From Rhodospirillales bacterium (GTDB taxonomy: Bacteria > Pseudomonadota > Alphaproteobacteria > Reyranellales > Reyranellaceae), in the NCBI GenBank assembly GCA_016185145.1, contig JACPOB010000036.1:1-62778 (forward strand): a stretch of 62,778 nucleotides of DNA, in the 5' to 3' direction. The notes beneath the pieces were generated by a model. The model did no database searches. It was not told where the DNA came from and saw only the letters and a list, made by a program, of their open reading frames with translations. Below are positions 28,891 to 37,177 of the stretch, piece after piece (the first letter of the stretch is position 1; each line of letters starts with the position of its first letter). The translations under genes were made by a program, and so were the position numbers.

Positions 28891-29705
28891 GCGCGTTCGC
28901 TCCGGTTGCCGCCGAGATAGGCCTGGATGACGGCGGGATCGCGCTGGACCTCCTCCGGCGTGCCGGCAGCGATGCGCCGGCCGCGATCGAGCACGACGAC
29001 ACGGTCGGAGATGTCCATGACCACGCCCATGTCGTGCTCGATCAGCACGACCGTGACGCCCCGCTCCTGGTTCACGTCCAGGATGTAGCGCGCCATGTCC
29101 TCCTTCTCGTCCTGGTTCATGCCGCCCATCGGCTCGTCGAGCAGCAGCAGGCGCGGCTCGAGCGCCAGCGCACGGCCGAGCTCGACGCGCTTGCGCAGGC
29201 CGTAGGCCAACGCCGCCGTCGGCTGCTTGCGCAGGTCCTGGAGCTTCAGGAAGTCGATGATCTCCTCGCAGGCCTCGCGATGGGCGATGTCTTCCTTCTG
29301 CGCCATGCCCCAATAGACGACGGAGGCGAGCACGCCCGACTTCATGCGCACGTGGCGGCCGAGCATCAGGTTGTCGAGCACTGTCAACCCGCTGAACAGC
29401 GCGATGTTCTGGAAGGTGCGGGCGATGCCCAAGGCGGCGATGTCGCTCGGCTTCTTCTGGGTGATGTCCCGGCCTTCGAGGACGACGCGGCCGGTGTCGG
29501 GCTTGTAGAAGCCCGAGATCATGTTCAGGAGGGAGGTCTTGCCGGCGCCGTTGGGACCGATGATCGAAACGATCGCGCCACGTGGCACTTCGAGCGACAC
29601 ATCCTGCACGGCGACGACACCGCCGAACCGCTTGGATACGCTTTCGACCACAAGCTGACTGTCGCCCTCGTGCGCAGCCAAGCGCCGGGCAGACGACCCC
29701 GCCAT
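28887..29705 (-). CDS. livG: Branched-chain-type ABC transporter ATP-binding protein (LivG-like)
   Basis: A 272-residue ATPase. Walker A is GPNGAGKTSLLNMISG, followed by RTFQNIALFSGLTVLDN, the signature LAYGLRKRVELGRAL (a variant of LSGGQ seen in this LivG subgroup), Walker B LLLLDEPMGGMN and H-loop EHDMGVVMDISD. It is the first gene of the operon. The ATG at 29705 has GGGAGGG upstream. Confidence 0.92.
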   Translation of the reverse strand: MAGSSARRLAAHEGDSQLVVESVSKRFGGVVAVQDVSLEVPRGAIVSIIGPNGAGKTSLLNMISGFYKPDTGRVVLEGRDITQKKPSDIAALGIARTFQNIALFSGLTVLDNLMLGRHVRMKSGVLASVVYWGMAQKEDIAHREACEEIIDFLKLQDLRKQPTAALAYGLRKRVELGRALALEPRLLLLDEPMGGMNQDEKEDMARYILDVNQERGVTVVLIEHDMGVVMDISDRVVVLDRGRRIAAGTPEEVQRDPAVIQAYLGGNRSERA

Positions 29706-29789
29706 GAACCCTCCCTAATACTCAGCCTCACCTTTGCTTATAGTTGACAACATCATGCAGGCTCCGCTGGGCGAACGCAATGCGCCCTC

Positions 29790-29921
29790 TTCCTCCCCAG
29801 CGAAGCTGGGGAGGTGGCCGCGGAGCGGCCGGAGGGGTCATGAGCAACAGTCGCGGTGCTCATGACCCCTCCGCTCGCTACGCGAGCACCTCCCCATCGC
29901 GGACTCCGCGATGGGGAGGTA
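29790..29921. repeat. Family E element, copy E1
   Basis: Nested hairpins: TCCTCCCCAGCGAAGCTGGG and ATCGCGGACTCCGCGAT on the flanks, GGAGGGGTCATGAGCA and TGCTCATGACCCCTCC inside. It fills most of the 247-bp divergent gap between livG and the deacetylase gene. Confidence 0.85.
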
Positions 29922-29952
29922 AGATTTGAGGCTGTCGCCCGAGGAGTTCACC

Positions 29953-30813
29953 ATGTCGCGCCACATCGTCTGTCTCACCTTCGACCACGATCATCTGTCC
30001 GGCTTCATTGCACGCGGACTGACGACGCCCACCGCCATATCGCGTGGCGAATACGACGTTGTGGTCATTCCGCGGCTGGTCTCGCTGCTCGACCGCTACG
30101 GCATCAAGGCGACCTTCTTCACGCCCGGCCACACGATCGACAGCACGCCGCAAGCCGTCACGCCCTACGTGGAGACCGGGCACGAGCTTGCCCATCACGG
30201 CTGGACACACCGCCTGCCCGCTGCGCTGTCGCGCGAGGAGGAAGAGGAGGAAATCGTCCGCGGCAACGAATCGATCAAGCGGATCAGCGGCAGGACGGCG
30301 CGCGGCTATCGCTCGCCGGCGTGGGACCTCTCCCCGCACTCGATCGAGTTGCTGCAGAAGCATGGCATCCAATATGACAGCTCCCTGATGGGCCACGACT
30401 ACGACTGCTACTACGCCCGCCAGGGCGACGTCGCCGAGCTCAAGACGCCGTTCGTGCGCGGCCGGGAGACGACGCTGGTCGAGATGCCGATCAGCTGGTC
30501 GCTCGACGACTTTCCCCACTTCGAATACATGCGCCTGCCCAACGGCTCGGTCATGCCCGGCCTGATGAACGCGACGAACGTGCTGGAGAACTTCGTCGAC
30601 GACTACACCTACATGACGCGCGTGCAGCCCGACTTCGGCATCCTCACCTATACCTTCCATCCCCACGTCATCGGCCGCGGCCATCGCATGATGATGCTGG
30701 AGCGCCTGATCCAGAAGCTCATGGAAGGCGGCGCGGTGTTCATGACCATGGAGGCCGCCATGCACGAGTGGCTGGCGCGCCGGCAGACGACAACCAAGGC
30801 CGCCGCCGAATAA
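29953..30813 (+). CDS. Polysaccharide deacetylase family (NodB domain) protein
   Basis: A 286-residue cytosolic enzyme of carbohydrate esterase family 4. The metal site is Asp in TFDHDH (9-14) and two His in HHGWTH (81-86). RSPAWDLSPHSIELLQKHGI and a late TFHPHVIGR complete the fold. There is no signal peptide, which fits the PuuE/allantoinase-like or imide-hydrolase branch rather than cell-wall deacetylases. The ATG at 29953 has GAGGAG upstream. Confidence 0.88.
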   Translation: MSRHIVCLTFDHDHLSGFIARGLTTPTAISRGEYDVVVIPRLVSLLDRYGIKATFFTPGHTIDSTPQAVTPYVETGHELAHHGWTHRLPAALSREEEEEEIVRGNESIKRISGRTARGYRSPAWDLSPHSIELLQKHGIQYDSSLMGHDYDCYYARQGDVAELKTPFVRGRETTLVEMPISWSLDDFPHFEYMRLPNGSVMPGLMNATNVLENFVDDYTYMTRVQPDFGILTYTFHPHVIGRGHRMMMLERLIQKLMEGGAVFMTMEAAMHEWLARRQTTTKAAAE

Positions 30814-30833
30814 GCCCGCGGTGACTTTGATCG

Positions 30834-30858
30834 GACGGCAATTGCATGCATTGCCGTC
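30834..30858. other. Perfect inverted repeat after the deacetylase gene
   Basis: GACGGCAAT and ATTGCCGTC flank a 7-nt TGCATGC centre, 21 nt after the deacetylase stop. No T-tract follows, so it may be an operator or a non-canonical terminator. Confidence 0.5.
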
Positions 30859-31191
30859 AGCGTTACGATTTATCGGTATTTCCGGCATTTCCGGCAGCGA
30901 GCCTAGTAGCCCTTCGACTTGGCACCCCCTACTGGTTGGAATTCGGACAGTTACGCAAATTTCGCAACGGGAATCGCCCGCATCGGAGAATCGGATTCCG
31001 GAGCCTGGCCCGTCTGGATGCAAGCGACCGAACGGACCATCCGCGGTATCGATACTATAACCAAAGTTAACCATCTGTCAATGACTAAAGTTAAATGAGA
31101 GCGTTCTCGTTCTGGGGAGGTTTTTGCGTGCCATAGAGGGACAAATCTCGTGGGTCGAGCGGACGTCGACGCCATTGCTTGTGTCGCCTGG
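30859..31191. other. Intergenic region without a recognised gene
   Basis: About 330 bp, more A/T-rich than the surroundings. Two direct AAAGTTAA motifs lie at 31063-31070 and 31087-31094. No protein-coding or RNA gene is recognised. Confidence 0.5.
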
Positions 31192-31387
31192 AGCGTGATG
31201 AGTTCAGCTCGATCCGTCGTCCCGACCGGAGCGCCCCTCGACTTGCTCGGGATAAACTACGCGCGTAGCGGAGGGACCTTCTCTCGACGATAAGCTGCCT
31301 ATTCGTGGAGAGAAGGTCCCTCCGCTACGCCTCGCTGCGCTCGGCTCCGGTCGGGACGACGAATCGATTTAAACTCATCATGCTCTA
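31192..31387. repeat. Family F, long imperfect palindrome (MITE-like)
   Basis: About 195 bp. The left end GAGCGTGATGAGTTCAGCTC and the reverse complement of the right end, GAGCATGATGAGTTTAAATC, match, and matching continues inwards through CGTCCCGACCGG and GTAGCGGAGGGACCTTCTCT. It ends 37 bp before the stop of the amidohydrolase gene. Only one copy is in the window. Confidence 0.7.
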
Positions 31388-31424
31388 GCTCAAGCGCCGG
31401 CACTGGCGACCGGGGATTAGGCCT

Positions 31425-32243
31425 TCAGCCGGCCAGACCGTAGAACCGTACGGCGGTGCCGCCGAACACGGCGTCATGCGTGTCTGCCGGCAGGAGCGTC
31501 CCCGCTGCCTCGCGCCAGCGCCGGTAGTTGCTCGCCAGCGTGACGACCGGCCAATCGCTGCCCCACATCAGGCGATCCGGGCCGAACGTCGCGAGCAGGT
31601 GATCGACGTAGGGGCGCAGATCGTCGGTCCGCCAATCCGCCTGCGCTTCGGTGACCAAGCCGGACATCTTGCAGCACCAGGGCGTCTCGCGAGCCAGCCG
31701 CGCCATGTGATCCGCCCACGGTCTCAGAGCACCATTGGCGATGTCCGGCTTGGCGGCATGATCGATCACGACCGGCAGATCGGGATGACGCTGCGCGAGC
31801 TCACCGATGACCGGAAGGTGGCGCGGCTTGATCAGAGCATCGAAGCGCAGGCCGTGGCGCGCCATGGATGCGAGCGCCGGCTGAACGGCGGGAAGCAGGA
31901 TCCAGTTGGTGTCGTCGATATCCTGCAGCATCGGGCGGAGGCCCTTGAGCAAGGGATCGGCGGCGAGCTCGGCAATGCGTGCCGGCGCGCCGGGCGACGC
32001 AAGGTTCGTCCAGCCGATCACGCCGCGCACGAGGCCGGCTGAGCCCCGGGCGACGTCCAGCATGAAGGCCGTCTCGGCCTCGGTGTCCGCCGCCTGCACC
32101 AGCACGGTCGCCGTGATGTCGCCCAGCAGCGGGCGAAGGTCGTCCAGCCCATAGTCGCGGGCGATCGACAGATCTGTCGTCAGCCATCGGTAATCGCCGC
32201 GCGCGATGGTCCAGACGTGATGATGGGCGTCTACCCGGATCAT
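31425..32243 (-). CDS. Amidohydrolase, L-fuconolactonase-like
   Basis: About 272 residues from the ATG of MIRVDAHHHVW. It is a TIM-barrel amidohydrolase_2 protein with metal ligands in the N-terminal H-x-H (7-9), His in VIDHAAKP, the strand FDALIKPRHL and the terminal Asp in LMWGSDWPV. This is the pattern of L-fuconolactonase and L-rhamnonolactonase, which open sugar-acid lactones. Its ATG overlaps the stop of the AKR gene by ATGA, placing it as the third gene of an L-fucose-type operon. Confidence 0.85.
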   Translation of the reverse strand: MIRVDAHHHVWTIARGDYRWLTTDLSIARDYGLDDLRPLLGDITATVLVQAADTEAETAFMLDVARGSAGLVRGVIGWTNLASPGAPARIAELAADPLLKGLRPMLQDIDDTNWILLPAVQPALASMARHGLRFDALIKPRHLPVIGELAQRHPDLPVVIDHAAKPDIANGALRPWADHMARLARETPWCCKMSGLVTEAQADWRTDDLRPYVDHLLATFGPDRLMWGSDWPVVTLASNYRRWREAAGTLLPADTHDAVFGGTAVRFYGLAG

Positions 32244-33220
32244 CTTTCCGGCGTCGGAGCATTCTCGGGCAAGAGGCCGGCGCAGCGCAGCTCGGACCAC
32301 AGGGCGCCCGGGATCTCGGCCTGCATGAGAGCCGCATTCTGCTTCACTTCGGTGGCCGTACGCGGTCCGGGGATCACGGCGGCCACGACGGGATGCGCCG
32401 CGCAGAACTGCAAGGCTGCGGCCTTGATGTCGACGCCAAGGCGCTCGCAGACGGCGCGGATGGCTTGAGCGCGAGCGACCATCTCGGGTTTCGCGGGCAC
32501 GTAGTTGAAGGTCGTGCCGCCGGCGAGCAGGCCTGAATTATACGGCCCGCCCAGCACGACCTTCACGCCCTTGGCGGCGCAGGCCGGAAACAGCCGGTCA
32601 AGCGCGGTGTGGTCGAGCAGCGTGTAGCGCCCGGCGATCAGGAAGATGTCCGGCCGCTCCATTTCGAGGCAGTCGAGCGCGGGCTCGACCAGATTGAGGC
32701 CCATGCCCCAGGCCCGGATCTCACCGCGGTCCCGCATGGCGCCCAAAACCTTGGCAGCGCCGGCCATGGCCTCGGCAAACCGGTCCTTGAAGGCGGCGCC
32801 ATGCCAGTCCTCGGCACAGTCATGAATGTAAACGATGTCGAACCTGTTGAGGCCCGTGCGCTGATGGCTGTCCTCCAGAGAACGCACCGTGCCGGCCGCG
32901 GTGTAGTCGAAAGTGCGGCGGAAGGGCAATGCGTGCGCGAAACCCTGGCTCACTTCCCGCGTCTCCGGCGCGGCGTGGAGCAGTCGGCCGACCTTGGTCG
33001 AGAGCGTATAGGAATCGCGCGGATGGCGGCGCAGGGCATTGCCCAGCCGGTGCTCAGCCAACCCGGCGCCATAGTGCGGCGCCGTATCGTAGTGGCGGAT
33101 GCCCACGTCCCAGGCGGCACTGAGGCAAGCGACGGCGTCCTCTTCCGGCACGACGGTGCCGAGATTGCCCAAAGGCGCGCTGCCGGCGCCCAGGGGCCCG
33201 GGAGGATTGTAGGCGGTCAT
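32240..33220 (-). CDS. Aldo/keto reductase, L-fucose (D-threo-aldose) 1-dehydrogenase-like
   Basis: A 326-residue AKR barrel. The catalytic tetrad is visible as Asp45 and Tyr50 (HYDTAPHYG), Lys76 (STKVG) and His133 (YIHD). The cofactor loop is VIPGPRTATEVKQN. The sequence matches D-threo-aldose 1-dehydrogenases, which oxidise L-fucose or L-galactose to lactones. The ATG overlaps the fucU reading frame stop, and its own stop overlaps the lactonase start. Together these encode mutarotation, oxidation and lactone hydrolysis. Confidence 0.88.
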   Translation of the reverse strand: MTAYNPPGPLGAGSAPLGNLGTVVPEEDAVACLSAAWDVGIRHYDTAPHYGAGLAEHRLGNALRRHPRDSYTLSTKVGRLLHAAPETREVSQGFAHALPFRRTFDYTAAGTVRSLEDSHQRTGLNRFDIVYIHDCAEDWHGAAFKDRFAEAMAGAAKVLGAMRDRGEIRAWGMGLNLVEPALDCLEMERPDIFLIAGRYTLLDHTALDRLFPACAAKGVKVVLGGPYNSGLLAGGTTFNYVPAKPEMVARAQAIRAVCERLGVDIKAAALQFCAAHPVVAAVIPGPRTATEVKQNAALMQAEIPGALWSELRCAGLLPENAPTPER

Positions 33221-33651
33221 GACTGTTCCTCCGGCGCGACGACGCCCTTGGTGAGCAGGATGTTGCCGTAGAAGCGGGGCTCGCCGGTCTGCACGATGGC
33301 GTAGGCGGTCTCGCCGGCCCCATAGAAGGCGTTGCGCTCCAGGCTCACGGCTGGCTAGGCGCCATGCTTGGCCAGCGCCGCATTCATCTCGGCGACCACC
33401 GGCGGCAACGCACCCGGTTCGCCCACGACCTGCATGACCGCGCAAGGATCGGCGATGAACGTGTCGATCCGGAGCACCGACAGCACGGCCTCCAGCACAC
33501 GCGGCGTGGAGAGGCCGGGCAAATGGATCAGGCGCCGACCACGCGTGGCGGGATAGTTGGCGTCGACCAGCGCGATGCGATCGCCGTGGCCCATCGCGGC
33601 CAGGGCGTGCAGCAGGTCGGGGCCCAGCACGGGATCGAAGCCGAGCAGCAT
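33217..33651 (-). pseudogene. fucU: RbsD/FucU-family L-fucose mutarotase interrupted by an in-frame TAG
   Basis: The full frame from the ATG at 33651 to the TGA at 33217 would encode 144 residues, the normal FucU length. The N-terminal MLLGFDPVLGPDLLHALAAM, GHGD motif and HLPGLSTPRVLEAVLSVL fit FucU, which interconverts sugar anomers. Codon 99 is TAG (33355-33357). Reading on in the same frame gives LERNAFYGAGETAYAIVQTG and RFYGNILLTKG, the conserved C-terminus with active-site residues. So one nonsense codon splits an otherwise intact gene. The downstream AKR gene overlaps the true stop by ATGA. Alternatives are a sequencing error or suppression. Confidence 0.85.
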
Positions 33652-33696
33652 GTTCCCTCCGGTTCTTCCGGCGACCGTAGCAGCCGCTTCCGTTCC

Positions 33697-33749
33697 TGTC
33701 GTCCTGAGCGTAACGAAGGGCCTGCCCCGAGCTTAGCCGAAGGGACCTC
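33697..33749. repeat. Family G short repeat, copy G1
   Basis: GTCGTCCTGAGCGTAACGAA ... GAGCTTAGCCGAAGGGACCT. The CCTGAGCGTAGCGAAGGG-type motif is a widespread alphaproteobacterial intergenic repeat. It lies between the fucU start and the OLD-family gene. Confidence 0.6.
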
Positions 33750-33868
33750 ATCGCTGCTGGCAATCGACGTGCGAAGATTGGCGCGTCCGCTGATAATCAA
33801 GCGCTTCGTCGCGGGTATCTCACGGGATATCGTGGCAAACTAACAGCCCACAAAGGGGAGGTGGTGAG

Positions 33869-35602
33869 ATGTCCATGGGCCAGTCCCGCGGCGACGCCAT
33901 AGAGGACGGGAATGCCAACAAACCGCCTACAGCGTATTTTACGGAGCTGACGTTTTCCGATGGATCCACACTCCCACTGGAGCCTAACGACATCGTCGTC
34001 CTTGTGGGGCCGAACAATTCTGGGAAAAGTGCGGCGCTCCGAGAATTGCCGATGCTGTTGACGGGGGAAAAATCACTAAAGCGGGTACTGGTTTCAGCAA
34101 AATGGGAGCGCACGGGAACTACCGAAGAACTAAAGAATTACCTTGCCCAAAACGCGTCGAAACAAAGAGAGGGCACGGGAATGCGCTATCTCGGCCTCGG
34201 CTTTTCTCTCTCTGACAGCCACTTGCAGTCGACGTTTTCCAATATGGGAAACATGCTTCCTTTCTTCTTTGCTGCTATGGGCACCTCCAACCGCATCACC
34301 TACTGTGACGAGAGGGACAACATCGACTACGTAAATAGCGCGCCCGAACACCCGATACATGTATTGTTTACCAACGATAAAACAGCCAATCGCATCAGCG
34401 GCTACTTTCAAAGGGCATTTAAGACTGAACTTTTTCCCTTCCATGGCAGAGCGCGTATCGCTTGCCTAATGGTCGGCAAGAAGCCACCCGTCGAACCGGG
34501 AGAGGATCGACTTAACGATACGTATATTGAGAAAGTCCGCGCCAGCTGCCGCCCACTACAAGGCGAAGGCGATGGCATGCGTAGCTTTGCAGCGGTGACG
34601 CTGGGTCTTTTAACTACAAGATCCCAGTCAATACTCACACTGGACGAGCCTGAGGCCTTTCTCCACCCGCCCCAAGCTCGGCTTTTAGGGGAATTTATCG
34701 TTCGAGAACGCCCTCCGAATTCGCAGCTATTTATAGCCACCCATAACATTGATGTATTGCAGGGCCTCCTAAGCTCGTCGTCCAAGAATATCCGAATTGT
34801 TCGCATTGTACGCCGCGGCGATGTCAATCACATCCGCGAGCTATCAAAGCGTGAGGTTGAAGAGATTGGTTCAGACAGTTTGATGCAGTACTCCGGCGTC
34901 TTGAATGGAATGTTTCACGAGCGCGCGATCTTGTGTGAAGGAGACGCAGACTGTCTTTTATACCAATCACTTCTCAGCCTGCCGGCAGTTCGAGGTGATA
35001 GTGAACCGGACGTTGTGTTCGTCCATTGTGCGGGTAAGGCGCGTCTATCTAAGCTTGTCAGAGCTTTGCGTAATCTCGGCGTGAGATCCGATGTGATCGT
35101 AGACATTGATGTCCTACAGGAAGGCCTCAAGTCCCTGGTAGACGCAGCGGGTGCTGATGGGAAAGCTATCACTGGCCCCGGGGCCTCAGTGAAAGCAGCT
35201 ATAGAGCAGGAAAGGCGAAAAACCCAAGCTGCCAACGTCAAGACCGACATCAACGCACTCCTTGCGGACCTGGGCGATGGTGAGCTTCCAGACGAGATCG
35301 CAAAGAAGATAACTCAGGCGGTCAAAACCGTTTCACCGTGGGAAAAAATCAAAACAGGAGGCAAAGCCGCTATCCCTGGTGGGCAAGTATCTCAACAATA
35401 CGAGACGCTTGAGAAACTCTGCAGGCAATCGGGAATATGGATTGTGCCCGCGGGAACACTTGAGAGATGGAAAAAGACGGTCGGGGGACACGGGCCTCTA
35501 TGGGCACAGGAGGTTGTAAGCGCTCCAGACTTCGCCACAGATCCGGAACTTGAGCCAGCCCGAGAATTTATAAGAACCCTGTGGCATCGTTCAGAGGAGT
35601 GA
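33869..35602 (+). CDS. OLD-family ATPase with C-terminal TOPRIM domain (putative defence nuclease)
   Basis: A 577-residue protein. Walker A is GPNNSGKS (47-54), a signature-like GEGDGMRSF is at 232-240, Walker B ILTLDEPE is at 255-262 and ATHN at 290-293 is the switch. A TOPRIM domain follows with Glu357 in AILCEGDAD and D-x-D at 412-414 (VDIDV). This is the layout of overcoming-lysogenization-defect (OLD) nucleases, several of which act in phage defence. GGGGAGG precedes the ATG. Codon use and base composition are clearly more A/T-rich than either neighbour, pointing to transfer. It is a single gene with no partner and has no reverse transcriptase or helicase beside it. Confidence 0.85.
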   Translation: MSMGQSRGDAIEDGNANKPPTAYFTELTFSDGSTLPLEPNDIVVLVGPNNSGKSAALRELPMLLTGEKSLKRVLVSAKWERTGTTEELKNYLAQNASKQREGTGMRYLGLGFSLSDSHLQSTFSNMGNMLPFFFAAMGTSNRITYCDERDNIDYVNSAPEHPIHVLFTNDKTANRISGYFQRAFKTELFPFHGRARIACLMVGKKPPVEPGEDRLNDTYIEKVRASCRPLQGEGDGMRSFAAVTLGLLTTRSQSILTLDEPEAFLHPPQARLLGEFIVRERPPNSQLFIATHNIDVLQGLLSSSSKNIRIVRIVRRGDVNHIRELSKREVEEIGSDSLMQYSGVLNGMFHERAILCEGDADCLLYQSLLSLPAVRGDSEPDVVFVHCAGKARLSKLVRALRNLGVRSDVIVDIDVLQEGLKSLVDAAGADGKAITGPGASVKAAIEQERRKTQAANVKTDINALLADLGDGELPDEIAKKITQAVKTVSPWEKIKTGGKAAIPGGQVSQQYETLEKLCRQSGIWIVPAGTLERWKKTVGGHGPLWAQEVVSAPDFATDPELEPAREFIRTLWHRSEE

Positions 35603-36054
35603 GCCGCCATTTTCCACGGTGCCCCCGCGCCGTAGCAGCAGGGCGACATCGGGGCGCCCGGCAGGCGCGCGCCCTGCTCTGCCGCGCCTTCCTCGGCCAC
35701 GTCGCCGCGCAGTCGCACCACCAGGGCGCCGAGCGTGAAAAGATTCACCGTATTTGAGTGGTCGTAGCTCGCCAGCACCGCATCGACGCTGGCCGGTTCC
35801 GCCGCCGCCAGCGAAGCGAGCTTCGGCAAGGTCATGTCGCGGCGAAAATCGACGACGGCGCGATCAGCCATGCCCTGCACGTAAAGCGGCTTCACCGCCT
35901 GCCACGCCCACGGCAGGGCATCGTCGAGCGTAGCCAGATGCCGCCACACGAGGTTGACCACGCGCACGCCGACCGTGGCCCGGATGTCGACGAAGAGAGC
36001 CGCCGTTTCCCCGGCCGCCGCGGACTCCGCGATTGCCGGAAACGGATCGGTCAC
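35392..36054 (-). pseudogene. DehI-like (halocarboxylic acid dehydrogenase family) gene, 3'-truncated
   Basis: The GTG at 36054 overlaps the upstream PhyH stop (GTGA). Residues 1 to about 130 (PFPAIAESAAAGETAALFVD, VVNLVWRHLATLDDALPWAW, LASYDHSNTVNLFTLGALVV) resemble DehI-type proteins of about 200-250 residues. From about 35640 to its stop at 35392 the frame runs antisense through the OLD gene, and those residues are unrelated. The natural 3' end therefore appears lost. The family assignment is moderate. Confidence 0.6.
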
Positions 36055-36932
36055 TCGGCGGCCTGCTTGGAGTCCTGGCCCAGCACGGTGAAGAACGACG
36101 CCGACTTGGGCTGCTTGGGCAACTCGACCAGGCCCTCGGTCAGGCGGGCGAAGCGGGCTTCCCTGCCGCGCACGATGCGACCCTCGCTCAGGCTCGGCAT
36201 GGGATTGCGCGCGATCGGCACGGCGTCGGCCGCGGTGTAGACGCAGATGTAGAGCCCGCGCGACTTGTCGGCGCCGTTGGCCGCCGAGCCGTGCAGCAGC
36301 TTGGTGTGCATCAGGCAGACGCTGCCGGCCTTGCCGAGGCAGGGCACCGACTTGGCCAGCGCCTGCTTCTCTTCGTCGACTGCGACCCCGCCGGTGAAAC
36401 GCTCGCCGTCGAACAGCGACAGCATCGGTCCCTTGTGCGAACCCGGCACCACGGTGAGACACCCGTTGCTCTCGTCGATGTCGTCGAGGAACAGCAGCGC
36501 TGTCACGATGTCGGAATTGGTATGCGGCGTGTAGGCGAAGTCCTGGTGGTAGGCGACCTCGGTCTTGGCGCCCGAGAGTTTCAGGTTGATCTTGCAGTGG
36601 TGGAACTTGACGTCCGGGCCGATCAGGTCGGCCACCATGTCGACCGTGCGCGCGTCGAGCATGACCTCACGGTAGGCGTCGGAAATGTCGGACGGGTTGT
36701 TGATGCGCCGGAGTGCCGGCTTGTCGGCGCTGTGCTCGCTGCCCATGTCGAAGCGCGGCCGGCCGTCGATGGTCGGCGGTCCGAACGGGCTGCTGTGGCC
36801 CCGGCTCTCCTCGACCCATTTTGCGATTTCGGCCTTGAGCGCGGCGAGCTGGGATGGCGTCACCGCATCCTCGACCATGAGATAGCCGTCGCGCCAGAAG
36901 GCGTCGATCTGCTCGCGGCTGAGAACGGGCAT
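36051..36932 (-). CDS. Phytanoyl-CoA dioxygenase (PhyH) family protein
   Basis: About 293 residues from the ATG at 36932, with AGGGAGAC upstream. It is an Fe(II)/2-oxoglutarate oxygenase. The iron triad is His129 and Asp131 (YHQDFAYTPH) and His214 (HTKLLHGSAANG). ALLFLDDIDESNGCLTVVPG is typical of the family. The substrate is unknown. Its stop overlaps the start of the DehI-like gene. Confidence 0.9.
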   Translation of the reverse strand: MPVLSREQIDAFWRDGYLMVEDAVTPSQLAALKAEIAKWVEESRGHSSPFGPPTIDGRPRFDMGSEHSADKPALRRINNPSDISDAYREVMLDARTVDMVADLIGPDVKFHHCKINLKLSGAKTEVAYHQDFAYTPHTNSDIVTALLFLDDIDESNGCLTVVPGSHKGPMLSLFDGERFTGGVAVDEEKQALAKSVPCLGKAGSVCLMHTKLLHGSAANGADKSRGLYICVYTAADAVPIARNPMPSLSEGRIVRGREARFARLTEGLVELPKQPKSASFFTVLGQDSKQAAE

Positions 36933-36976
36933 GTGCGTCTCCCTCAATTCGTCGCACTGTCGCCCGTTACAGCCTC

Positions 36977-37012
36977 GCTGTCATCCTGAGCGTAGCGAGG
37001 GACCTTTCCTGT
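36977..37012. repeat. Family G short repeat, copy G2
   Basis: GCTGTCATCCTGAGCGTAGC followed by GAGGGACCT, related to G1. It lies upstream of the PhyH gene, next to D2. Confidence 0.6.
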
Positions 37013-37020
37013 GGGCACTC

Positions 37021-37168
37021 ATCCACCTCCCCCGTCACACGGGGGAGGTCGGGAGGGGGAGAGCCTCACCCCCGTTGCCCGCAAGTTTCAGATCACGATC
37101 TCATTCTTGGAAGCGCCTGCTGGATGGCCTTCCCCCTCCCTACCCTCCCCCGTATGACGGGGGAGGAA
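37021..37168. repeat. Family D element, copy D2
   Basis: Outer arms CACCTCCCCCGTCACACGGG and CCTCCCCCGTATGACGGGGG, inner GGGAGGGGGA and TCCCCCTCCC, around a unique centre. It occupies the gap between the PhyH start and the enoyl-CoA hydratase stop (37178). Confidence 0.85.
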
Positions 37169-37177
37169 CAAGAGTGC

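Noticed and set aside
28887..29705. Defective LivG because the signature reads LAYGLRKR instead of LSGGQ
   Set aside because: This variant is common in the LivG subgroup linked with acyl-CoA synthetases; Walker A and B are intact.
32240..33763. One 507-residue fusion protein including the AKR
   Set aside because: The first 180 codons are out of frame with FucU and low-complexity. The ATG at 33220 overlaps the fucU stop and fits the AKR family start.
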